A DNA stretch of 64,000 nt from Rhizophlyctis rosea. Taxonomy: Eukaryota; Chytridiomycota; Chytridiomycetes; Rhizophlyctidales; Rhizophlyctidaceae. The DNA lies in contig JADGJC010000043.1 in assembly GCA_027596075.1 (NCBI GenBank), forward strand, positions 124,001-188,000, written 5' to 3'. A program made the translations under genes and the position numbers. How positions within the stretch are numbered: position 1 is the first letter of the stretch; each line of letters begins with the position of its first letter. Below are positions 1 to 10,006 of this stretch, piece by piece. The notes beneath the pieces are model-generated. The model worked only from the letters and a program-made list of their open reading frames with translations. It was not told the origin of the DNA and did not search any database.

Positions 1-243
1 TTCCTTCCCATTTGAGGCATCAAACAAGATGTCGGCAAGGTGGAAGGTATCTATCCCGTGGATGTTCTTCAGTCTTTTCGCAAATTGCTCCAAACTCTTC
101 GCTGAAAGAGTTCTTCGGACTCAGGAGAGCAATGACCTCTGTCTGATGACAACAATCATCCTGGATACACTATACTTTTTTTTTTAACCGTATCTTACAA
201 TATATACAACGCGGCACCAAAAAAGGAAAGCTATGGCATCGAC

Positions 244-1266
244 CTACTCTTTTCTTATCCACTCATCTATATCACTATCCAATTCGGGAGATACATTCTT
301 CAAAAGGTCTACTGGCGCACCGAAAACGCGCTCAAATGCGCTTAGGGTTGCGGGTATTGCGTCGTCGACTGAGATGGTGCTTTTTGAGGGAGCTGAAGAG
401 GGACGGTTTAATTGGTACAACGTGATGTTCAGGAAAGGTGCTGCAATGCGCTTACTCTCAGCTGAAAGCGACGTCGCTTTCTTGTCTGGCAACCCGCACG
501 CGACAATATGCTCAAACCAAGAAAGGTCTACATCGCAGTTGAGTGCGAATCCATGATTTGTGATATGCCTTCGGACGTGAATTCCTGTTGTAGTAGCATG
601 CGGTGTTAGTTCTGATTAATGTGACAATGAAATTAGACACACAAATAGTACCTAATGCTGCTATTTTCCGATCCTCGACCCACACGCCAGTATCGGATGT
701 TGTTTGTGCTGTGACGTTGAATTGTGAGCAGGTGTCGATGAGGGTGCGTTCTAAGTGTTCTATGTAGGATCTGACGCCTATCTTGGATTGTGAATCAGCA
801 TACCAACGCAAACAGAGAGAAAAGAGGCTGCTGTGAAATGCGGATAATCGTACCTCGTAGTGCCGCAAATCAAAAATCGGATATCCAACAAGCTGTCCAG
901 GGCCATGATATGTGGTTTGTCCGCCCCGTTTCACCTGCGTGCGTGTTGTCTCAGCTCTGGGGAAAGTGTTGCTGCTAAGCCTGGAGAACGAACTTCCAAG
1001 CTCACCTCATAATACTCAGCTCCTAGACCCCGTAATCTCGCCCCTTCCGTGTCTTCCGTTCCACGCACTCGTCGTCCTGCGGTGTATGTTGGTGGGTGTT
1101 GCAAAAGGAGGAGAACATTGACGTGGGCGGTGGGTGCTTCGGAGGCGGCGCGGCGGGTGACGAGGAGTTCTTGTAGTTCTAGGCCGCGGAGGTACGGTAT
1201 TGAGGAGCCGAGGTATTTGTAGGCTATTGGTGGGCGGAGGGACGGTAGACGTGGGATGACGGGCAT
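244..1266 (-). CDS. LIP2: Lipoyl(octanoyl) transferase (LipB/LIPT2 family)
   Basis: Transfers octanoyl groups from acyl-carrier protein to lipoate-dependent enzymes, the first committed step of mitochondrial lipoate synthesis. The reverse strand shows the family signature RGGQTTYHGPGQLVGYPI (around 885-934), then EDRKIAALG and, after an intron, NHGFALNCDVDLSWFEHIVACG; the Cys of the last motif is the expected catalytic cysteine and the Lys of DRKIAALG the expected catalytic lysine. The coding sequence is spread over about four exons, so the continuous frames near 244-492, 512-780 and 960-1266 must be joined. The start is the only ATG in the first exon; the longer upstream frame begins at a non-ATG codon. 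The stop is at 244-246. The N-terminus is Arg-rich and Pro-rich and could serve mitochondrial import, but I cannot prove targeting. It is divergent from the CoA-transferase gene, with about 190 bp between start codons. Confidence 0.9.
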
Positions 1267-1454
1267 TGCTGTAAAGGATGATTGGCAAGTCAAGCGTGGA
1301 GGGAAGCAAGGGGAAAGCCAGGGTAAGATGAGGATAATGACGGGATATGGCGCAGCAACGTAAACAAACTAATTTTAGGCTCTTTGGGCAAAATGGGTTT
1401 ACCTCTCTTCCCTCCTCACCCAATCGCTTCCACCATCTCACTCCAACAGTCAAC

Positions 1455-3470
1455 ATGAACGTTCGCAGCACTATTCTACGAAGGAAGCACAGTCGTGTCT
1501 TTACTTCCATTCGTACGTTTAGTACGGACAAGTCTATCAACCCATTGGATGGGTTGCGCGTATTAGAGGTCTTTTGACATATCCCGCTCACTTTTCCACA
1601 CAATTCCTACTGACGGCACCACTCCTCAGGTCGGCCAACTCATCGCTGGCCCTTTCGCCGGGTCGCTGCTCGCATACTACGGAGCAGGTATGAGCCAATG
1701 CGGAAACCTTAACGCCTCTTCTAACGCTATCCCCTGCATTGAGCAGAAGTCGTACGCATCACTCCCTGAACTCCTTACGCGTCGCGCATACATAAACTGA
1801 CGGGCCACCTTCTTACCAGATAAAAGTTGAACCACCAAAAAAGGGCGATCCGATTCGCGTGTGGCGGATGGTGGATGATGACGGAGTTTCACCTTGGTTT
1901 AGGTGTGTTTTTGAGGTCTTCCACGCGGGGAACCATGTGTGCGTCCTGAATCTTTGATCACATCAGATCTATGTCTCGAAACAAGAAGAGCATCACCATC
2001 AATATGCGACATCAAGATGGGCGTAGGTGAGCCTTGAATGACTGATATGTGCATAGTGATGAGCATTAACTCCGATGTCTATGCTGACACTCAACGCAGC
2101 TTGGTCCGTCAATTGATGGACAAATGTGATGTTGTAGTAGAGAACTTCAAGCCGGGCACCATGGAGAAGTGGGGGCTAGGACCAGGTAACTTATCAAGCA
2201 CCTTCAGCTCTTGACAAGGTGTTCTGAACAACGATAAAGATGAGATCGCCAAAACGAATCCATCTCTTGTATATGCGCGTGTCAGCGGCTACGGGTATGT
2301 GATCAGATTGATTCTTGGCAGCTAAACATTGTACACTCATAACAAATTTGCAGCCAGACTGGCCCGTACGCACAACGTCCAGGTTTTGCATCTGTTTGCG
2401 AAGCAATGGGCGGATTTCGGTACGTGACGGGCTTCCCTGGCGAGGCACCGGTACGGCCGAACATCTCCCTTGGTGATTCGTTGGCTGGGTTGCATGCAGC
2501 TTTTGGTGAGAACGTCTGGCTTGATACATATAGCTGTACCTGACGACATTCCCAGGTATTCTGTTGGCCTTGCAAGCGCGGCAAAAGCTGAAAGCGGCGA
2601 ACCTGCCTCAGGGACAGATTGTTGATACTGCTATTTATGAATCTGGTGTGGTCATGTAATGTCAGGTTCTCATATTTCCTGTAGGCTAACCCACGTACAA
2701 ACTAGTATTCAATATGATGGAGGCTATCGTGCCGGAGTATGACCGATTTGGGAAGGAGAGGCCTCCGTCAGGGACAACGCTGACGGGCATTGTACCAACC
2801 AATGCGTACAAGTGCAAGGACGGAAAGCACGTCATAATTGGTGGAAATGGGGACAGTGAGTATTCACATTCCTCAAAAGTCTCTTTCGTTCCTATTTGAC
2901 TTTTCTGTACCAAATAGCGATATACAAGCGGTTGATGAATGCAGCTGGACGGCAAGATCTGGTATCCATCACATGTGCAGTCAGTATTCCCGCCCATTGT
3001 TGAACTGATGGTCTTTGCAGGCGGATGACCCAGAACTAGCACAAAACGTTGGTCGTGTAAGGAAGCAAGATGTCATTGATGGCGCCATTACGGAATGGAC
3101 CATGACCATGCCATCAAAAGATGTGCTGCAAGCCTTGGAGAAGGCACAAGTTCCCTCGGGGCCAATCTACAGTGTCAAAGGTACATACATCCCTCGCACT
3201 TTCAAATAATGACACATGGCTCATGTTCCCTTCTCTCAATCAGACATAGTCGAGGACCCACATTACCAAGCTCGAGGCATGCTAGAAGAGGTGGACGTCA
3301 AAGGGCGCAAGCTCAAGGTTCCGGGCATTAGTCCCGTGTTGACCAAGACTCCTGGAGGGACAGAGTGGGCTGGACCTGACCTTGGGCAACATACGAGGGA
3401 AGTTTTACGGGATTTGATTGGTTTGTCGGAGGCATCGTTGGACGAGTTGTATGCGAAGGGGGCGATTTGA
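1455..3470 (+). CDS. CoA-transferase family III (CaiB/BaiF; SUGCT-like), mitochondrial
   Basis: Class III CoA-transferase, closest in look to succinyl-CoA:glutarate CoA-transferase (SUGCT) and formyl-CoA transferases. The N-terminus MNVRSTILRRKHSRVF is basic and lacks acidic residues, a credible mitochondrial presequence. Successive exons give LDGLRVLEVF, VGQLIAGPFAGSLLAYYGAE, IKVEPPKKGDPIR, a DVVVENFKPGTMEKWGLG motif, SGYGQTGPYAQRPGFAS and SLGDSLAGLHAAFGILLAL, all hallmarks of the family fold; the conserved aspartate lies in the GDSLAG stretch. At least eight short introns interrupt the gene. The final exon ends LDELYAKGAI. It is tail-to-tail with the EF-hand gene (67 bp between stops). The exact acyl donor and acceptor cannot be read from sequence; SUGCT is the preferred assignment because of the mitochondrial leader. 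Confidence 0.85.
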
Positions 3471-3537
3471 TTATAAGTTTTGTGATATGTTGTGGTATAT
3501 ACAGTATGTAGACGTGGACAGGGAGGGTATCAAGAGT

Positions 3538-4341
3538 TTACTTGTCGTCACCAAAGTACATCCGAATGAATTGCTTGTAGTCGAAAATACCGGATTGTGC
3601 TTGTGGTGCTACCTGTTATTGTGGTGAGATGGCAGGAGGGGTCGACGACTTTGGGAGATTAATGTGACCTACTTGAGAAATAAGATCCTCCGCCTCATCT
3701 TTCGGTAGTCTGTTGTCTCCCCAGTCTGTCAGGATTTGCACGAGGGTCTGCATTCCGAGGGTGCCGTCGTGGCTTGGGTCGTCGTTGTCGAAGCTATGCG
3801 TTTGGGGCGTTTGGAGAGGGTATGATGGGTTAGTGAGTGGGATGATATGACTTCATGACCAGTACAGCAAACGCACACTTTGAAAGCTTTCCGTAGATCC
3901 TCCGCTGTCATTGATGCCTGCACTTTCTTTGACATTGCCGCGACGAATGCTACAGATGGTTGTCAGAACACCCCATCAGAAAATCACCAAAACACAACAT
4001 GCAAACCCACTCTCAAAATCAATCTCCCCCTTCCCTTCAACATCAATCTCATTCACCATAGTCTCAATCTCCACCGCCGTCGCACGCAACCCCAGCGTTT
4101 TCATCAACTGCGCCAACTCATCTTTCGAGATCGTGCCACCGTGGTCGACGTCGACTAGGGAGAATATCTCCACCATTTCGAGGAGCTCGGACTCGGAGAC
4201 GCCTGTGCGGGCTGAGAGGGTTGGGTCTACGCGGATGTAGGAGGAACGGGATTCTTGGCGGCGGACGGGGGGTGGTTTGGAGTCGTGGTTTGTGCCGGGG
4301 GCGGTGTGGACGGAGGGGGTTGAGGGTTTTTTTTTGGCCAT
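3538..4341 (-). CDS. Four-EF-hand calmodulin/centrin-like protein
   Basis: Small calcium-binding protein. After a basic, Ser/Pro-rich N-terminal tail (MAKKKPSTPS, then RRQESRSSY) come EF-hand 1 with loop DVDHGGTISKDE, EF-hand 2 with loop DVEGKGEIDFET, a degenerate EF-hand 3 (VFDNDDPSHDGTLGMQ) and a final half-motif SGIFDYKQFIRMYFGDDK. Introns separate EF2 from FVAAMSKKVQ (acceptor near 3950), then KAFKV from FDNDD, then LISQ from the last exon; donors GTGGGT and GTGCGT are visible. Loops 1 and 2 keep the acidic ligands; loops 3 and 4 are weaker. It differs from canonical calmodulin and centrin in its basic N-terminal tail. It is divergently transcribed from LRRC45, sharing about 330 bp, so co-expression with a centrosomal gene is possible (inference). 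Confidence 0.85.
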
Positions 4342-4673
4342 TTTTTGTGGTGGGGGTTGGTGGATGGAGTTAAGTCAAGATTGATGGTTCAGAAGGGGAA
4401 GTTATTCACGTGTTTTGATAGTTTTGGGCTTTAGACTTAGGTGGAACTTGGAGCTGAAGAGAAGAGAGTGAGTGGTGTTAAGCGGCATTGGAGGACCCTT
4501 GAACGCGTCGGGGTCCTTGAGTGGTGTGGCTTTGCCCAAAATGCGTTCATTTCACATGGTGCACTCTGCCCTTTTTTCTTCGCTCCATTTCGCTGTGCCA
4601 AAAACAAATCGCAACTTTCCAACACCCACTCCCGGATATCTCAACTCATCAGCAAACACAAGTGCACCACCAC

Positions 4674-7294
4674 ATGGATGTGTTCAAAACCTCCTACCTG
4701 TCGCGTTGCGCAGACCTAGGCATCGACCCCCTTCGCGCCGTGATAGAGGCCCTGAAACCCTGGACAAAAACAGAAGATGGCTCTTCCCCAACACAAAGAT
4801 CAAAGTCCAGTTGCAGAAAGTTGGATTTAACGAGTCAGTCCATGTCCGTCAAGGCGTGCACGGCATTGGCGGCGGCGCTCGCTGGCGATGTTGTCTTTAC
4901 CCATGTTGTATTGGCGGATGCGTTTTTGGGTGATGATGGTGGGTTTGATCGCTTGATTGTTATATTGGCGGTTTGTTGCGTACTCACAATGCACATGCTA
5001 TACCATTTCAACCTCAGGATGCATATTAATCGCGGGAGCGTTGAAAACCAATGCCACGATAACACATCTGGATTTAAGGGGAAACTCAATACGAGCTGAC
5101 GGTGCAACCGCTTTGGGCCAAATGCTGAAGGTGAATTCTACATTGAAAAGGTAAAAGAGCAGTGGCAGACAAGGGCTCCATTCCGTCAACCTAGATCCAT
5201 GCAAACGTGACTTTCCTCCTTCATGCCCAGCCTCACATTAGAATGGAACTGCATCGGCATCTGGGAAATTGGTATACGAGCCATTGCCGACGCTCTCACT
5301 ATCAACCAGACTCTAGAAGAACTGGACCTGCGGAATAACAAGATCGGACCTCAGGGAGCACAGGCATTAGCTGTGAGCTTGAAGCATAATACGGGGTTGC
5401 GGAAGCTTAGTATGTGCCATCCTGCTTCATTGTGGTGTGAAGATTGAGCTAACGATAAACATTCAGATTTGCAGTGGAATAACGCTGGTCTAATAGGTGG
5501 CAGAGCCTTCGTTGATCTCATGAAGTGGAACATGGTGCTAGAGGATATCCCATTGACTGGAAATGAGGTGCCAGAAGACCTTTGCGCCGCATTATGTACG
5601 TTGCTGCAATTTCTACCATACACATTTTCTCCCCCTAACTTCTCCGTGCAAAAGTCACCTCCCTAGAACGCAACCGCACCCGCCACACCCACGAACAAAC
5701 CTCCCGCCTCCACTCCACCCACCTCTCCGAAACAATCCAAAACCTTACCCAAACCCACCAAGAAGCCCTCCAAACCCTTTCCTCGAAACTCGCGACAACA
5801 GATTCCCATGCGCAGTCGTTGCAGCAGCGGCTGGCATCTGCTAGTAGGGAGATTGCGGAATCACAGGACGCGTATCGAATGATTGAGGCGAAGTATGAGA
5901 GGGTTGCGAAGGAGAAGGATGAGGTGGAGGGGGTTTTGACGAGGGAGAGGAGTGAGAGTCGGAGAGTTATTGGGGAGTTGCAGGGGCAGTTGGTTGCTGA
6001 GCGTGAGGTGGGTTACGGTGGGGAAGGCGGCACTGGAGTTACATTGGTGTAAATGTTGAAAGTCATTCTTCTGACGGTGCATTTTCAACAGAGACGAATG
6101 AAACTCGAAGATACGTGGGAAAAGAACCGCACGCAGGACACACAAAAAGCTTTGGAACTAGAAGCATCATTACGAGAAGCAGAGTTGCGCGTTGAGGTCC
6201 TGAAGCGGGATAAAACCATGCTGCTGGAAGACTTGGATAAGATGAAAGAGAAGGAGAAGTCGATGAGTACGCTTTGGGAAGGTGAGGCACCTGGTTTCTT
6301 GGCCTCTTAGTGGGGTCTTTCGCATTCTAACGATGGGTGTTATTGATGATGTAGAGAAGTTGCAACGCATGGAAGCGACGCATCAGAATAAGCTTAGAGC
6401 ATTGCAGGAAGCGAAGGATAGGGAGGTAGCGGAGAAGACGAGGAAGATGGAAGAGAGAGTTAGGTCTTTGGATCATGAGAAGACTTTGGCGGAGGAGGTG
6501 AGGTTGGATGGGGGATTGTGATTAGGTTCATGAGATACTGATGAGGTGTGGGTACAGGAACTGGATGCACAGAAAGCAAAGTTTTTGGCGGATAAGAGAC
6601 ATTTGATGGATAAAATCAGCGAAACGGAGATCCGATTGCGGAAGGAAGAGGTATGAGAATAAGAATGATCATCCATATGTGTCGCCATCCTGTTTGCTAT
6701 TCCAATATATGTGGCTGACGCATCTGTGACTTTCTACAGGAGACGCGCAGGCGCGATGTCGAAACTCAACTGGACACCATAACGCGCCAACGCGACGCCC
6801 TCCAATCCGAACTCTCCTCCCAAATCCACACCCACACCCAACGCCTCAAAGAACACGAAGTCGAATCCAAACGCGGCCAGGACCAACGCCTGGCCCTCCA
6901 CGAACAGATGAGTGACCTGAAGGCGCAACTCGTACATGCACAATCGGATGCCGCGCAAATGAGAGCTAGATTAGAGGAAGCAAGGAAGGAAGTCAGGGTG
7001 TTGGAAGAGAAGAAGGGTGGGTTGGAGACTGAGGTTACGAAGTTGAGGGAGGAGGTTGTTAGGGAACGGGAGGGGAGAAGATCAGAGGTGGAGAGGTTGC
7101 AGGCTAGTGTTAGTGCTAAGGAAGCGACTATTGCGAATTTGAAGGAAGTCGTGAGAAGGAAGGAAGAGGAGCTCGATGAAAGGGATGAGGAGAATTTGCT
7201 TAAAATGAGGGAGTTGCAGTTGAGTATCAATACTTTGTTGCAGTCTCGGACGAGGAAGCATCATTCGAGGACGGGGACGGATTTGGCTCAATGA
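4674..7294 (+). CDS. LRRC45: LRRC45-like leucine-rich-repeat and coiled-coil protein
   Basis: Homologue of LRRC45, a component of the proteinaceous linker between centrioles that is controlled by NEK2 in animals. The start MDVFKTSYLSRCADLGIDP matches the family N-terminus. It is followed by KLDLTSQSMSVKACTALAAA, then ribonuclease-inhibitor-type leucine-rich repeats: TITHLDLRGNSIRADGATAL, LTLEWNCIGIWE, LEELDLRNNKIGPQGAQALA, LDLQWNNAGLIGGRAF and LTGNEVPEDLCAA. The C-terminal two thirds is a long Glu/Lys/Arg-rich coiled coil ending near HHSRTGTDLAQ. About ten short introns break the frame. The ATG was chosen because family similarity begins exactly there. Order and spacing of LRR and coil match the animal protein, which is unusual for a fungus and supports a centriole-bearing (zoosporic) species. 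Confidence 0.9.
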
Positions 7295-7435
7295 GTAATC
7301 ATGGTTTCTTCTTGGGTGGGTATACGAATTTTAGTTTATTTTTTCTTTCCTGTATGAAACTTTCTTTTTGCGATCCTTTTCATGTCTTGGAAATCTTGAT
7401 TTGAAATGTACCTATAATGTTGTTGTTGACCCTAA

Positions 7436-8216
7436 TTAGTCTGCCTGTCCGTGTGCATGATGCATGATTCTGGTGGTGTGGGAAAACGTACATTGTGGGA
7501 TGTTTGATACTTCGGCAATGACCACGCTAGCAACCCCCAGATTTGCTAGTGCCCCTCGAATTAGTCCACATGGGAACGCAAGATACTATGATGGCTATAG
7601 GGTTTAGCAAAAACGCCCAAGAGCGATTCAATATGAGCATAACGTACGGGGAACGCTTGTCGACTTGTCTCTACTGTCCCGCCGCTTGTTGCCATGCGCA
7701 TGAACCACCGGAAGTTGTTATCTGTTAATACGTACACTCCCTATTGATCGACCAATGTTTGTCAGTACTCTAGGTTGCCTGACACCTGCTTGCATGTACT
7801 TTCGTTGCAGCAGCGAACCTCACCCTATGATTTGTCTTCAAGTTGTCTATTTGTTTCTTGAAAATGGTCAACCAAAACTCTTTACAGATGAATTTCACAA
7901 CGTCTAGGTTATCAAGGAAGCGTGGCCGGTCTTTCGTGAACCTATGATGGAATTCGCATTTGTAAATCGGTGTGCCACTTCCTGCCGCCACTCGTCAGCA
8001 ACAACCCAGAAGCGACACGCACTTCTCAACCAATGCAGCCCCAACACGATATCCAAGCGTTTCAAGCTTGAAGTAAGACGCCTCCTTGTCAACTTCCGTC
8101 CCGTCGGGAAACTGGTGCATTTGTTGCACCATTTCCATTACGAGGAAGTCGAGGGCGGCTTCGGAAACGAAGCGGCGGTCGTCGGGGGCCGCTTGAGGTA
8201 AGGTTGCGGTTGACAT
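7436..8216 (-). CDS. TRS33: TRAPP complex subunit TRAPPC6/Trs33
   Basis: Core Bet3-fold subunit of TRAPP, the Rab1/Ypt1 exchange factor of ER-Golgi traffic. Four exons join cleanly. Exon 1 runs [16 protein letters not shown] to [11 protein letters not shown]. Exon 2 gives [20 protein letters not shown] and [10 protein letters not shown]. Exon 3 gives [18 protein letters not shown] 3' exon gives [17 protein letters not shown] and [12 protein letters not shown]. The phrases [18 protein letters not shown] and [10 protein letters not shown] are signature sequences of the family. The intron before the last exon must use the acceptor CATCATAG, because the nearer AG would bring an in-frame stop. The last residues ([18 protein letters not shown]) diverge from the usual short ending, so a further 3' intron is possible. 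Confidence 0.9.
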
Positions 8217-9044
8217 ATTACTTTTATGGACGAAGTGACAAAATGGGTATGCCGATGTGGGTATAAGTCGTATGACAGAGTAGAAGGTTGGACACGGTGG
8301 GATCTTGGGTAAGCAGCAAAAGAGCAGATGAATGTGTGAAGCAGACAAAGGCAGTGGTGATTCGTTGGAGCCCCTTTATCTGCGTTATCAATAAAACTTC
8401 CTCCAATAGCCGCGGCTATTCCGTCAAAGACCCTGGCGTTTGAATTGACTGCAACTCTTGTAATACTTTCCAAAGCTGAAGTCTTACAAGATCATATGTT
8501 CACGCAATATTTATAGCGAAGAGATCGCCAAAAGTTTCAATACCGTTGCATTTTGAGACATATAGGTCATTGATAGGTACCTTCAATGGAGATTTGATGG
8601 AAGAGTTTCTCGGCAATGGGCTTCCACATCGGAATGTGATGGTCTCCCCAAACGGTTATGTTGGCAATTTTACCTCATTAGCCGTCTGCAACAAATTTGA
8701 GGAATCATGCCGCTTTGCATGAGCGCTCGAAAGCTGCCAATTGCAATTACATCGACATTCAAATGAATTCTGAGGTTCATCATGGATGCAGGCACTTTGA
8801 CGACTATGCGTCCCTCGTGGGTGCCATTTATCTTACATATTTGGGAGTCTCAGCGCGGTGCATTATAGAGGTCACACACACCAATCAGGAATGTTGTAGT
8901 AAACTAAGAACGAAACTCAACAGGAGCAGATGCTGCAACCAGGCACAGTGTACACACTGTACGGTTGATGCGGGGTTGGTGGCACAGTGATGATGCTGTC
9001 AAAGTGCTGCGCCCGCTACTTGCAGTCATCACCCACAGCCAATT
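8217..9044. other. Intergenic region upstream of TRAPPC6
   Basis: About 830 bp with only short unassigned open frames (for example 8697-8990 on +, composition not protein-like). It holds the TRAPPC6 promoter. No recognisable RNA gene or repeat was seen. Confidence 0.5.
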
Positions 9045-9985
9045 TTGATGGCTGCTTCGAGTTCCGAGTCGGCCTTTGACCCGTCAAACTCTCCTGAAAC
9101 CCCACCACCCCCTAGACCACCGCTTCCCACCACATCTTGTTCAAGAACGTCACCGGTCACTCAACAGCAAATAGTGAAAGAAGAACCGTATCGGAGATCA
9201 ATACAGGCACATGGTGCTAGGCACCCCCGTCTCTTCACACCTCGTTGAAAAGGGCATGCCTTAGCGTAACATGCAACAACTGCCTCAACAACTCCCGCAA
9301 CGACCACCCAACCCCTTCCCACTAGCCAACCTCAGCCCCACCTTTTCACAAGCTGGAGCTGCTGCCACCGCCCAACAGCCAATACTCCTAACCCCATACT
9401 CGATGCAGCCGCAACCACAAGGGGCGAGCTCAAGCTCGCACCCACCGGTTGGTGCGTCTCCGCCAGCAACCATCCAATTCTTGGCAACACCTCCACCGGC
9501 AAGTTTAGCCGGGCTTGAAGCACGTATACTCAAGCTCGAGGGTAACGAAAGCCGTGTCACCAAACTCCTTTCCAAAGTCATGCCTCCTCTCCAGGAGATG
9601 CAATCCTGGCGGGTAGATATTTGTTCAACTCTCGGGTGGCTTCTTCAGGACCTACTGCTAATATCCTGTACAGCATGGCCCGGCGGAAGCTACGCTAAAA
9701 GAGCACGCAGCGTCGATCACCAAACTACAATCTACCCTCGAGCAAACCTTTCAGTTGACCAACACTATCACCAAAGCGTCGATACCGTTCCGCTTCACAC
9801 CAACGGCAGATAACGGCAAGCCAACGGTAATAGTAAAGGAAACGGCTGCATCCGGTTTCACAATCAGCACCGTCTCGAACGATCTTGCCGTTGAAGACTG
9901 GACTACAGGAACGTGCCAAACAATCACCTTGCGAGGGTGGTGGTTGTCAAAATCCCTTGTGCGGCACCCTGAGAACGCTCCATGA
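9045..9985 (+). CDS. N-terminal part of the coiled-coil/SIM protein (Pro/Gln-rich), uncertain gene model
   Basis: Three consecutive frames look like the start of the coiled-coil gene downstream. The first is MMAASSSESAFDPSNSPETP (9045 onward), containing VKEE, a SUMO-acceptor-like motif. The second is a Gln/Pro-rich frame from 9271 with a short helix GLEARILKLEGNESRVTKLL. The third follows a convincing intron (9613-9673, donor GTAGAT, branch CTGCTAAT, acceptor TACAG) and continues the helix as HGPAEATLKEHAASITKLQS. How the first two join is unclear: a donor GTGAAAG at 9174 and acceptor CTTAG at 9264 keep frame, but the skipped stretch also looks coding. The third frame meets TGA at 9983-9985, then continues in the same frame into the main coil at 10007. 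Either a weak intron (9959-10027) removes the stop, or it is a nonsense change or assembly error. No family recognised. Confidence 0.4.
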
Positions 9986-10006
9986 TTCCGACCCTTTCAC
10001 ACGTAC

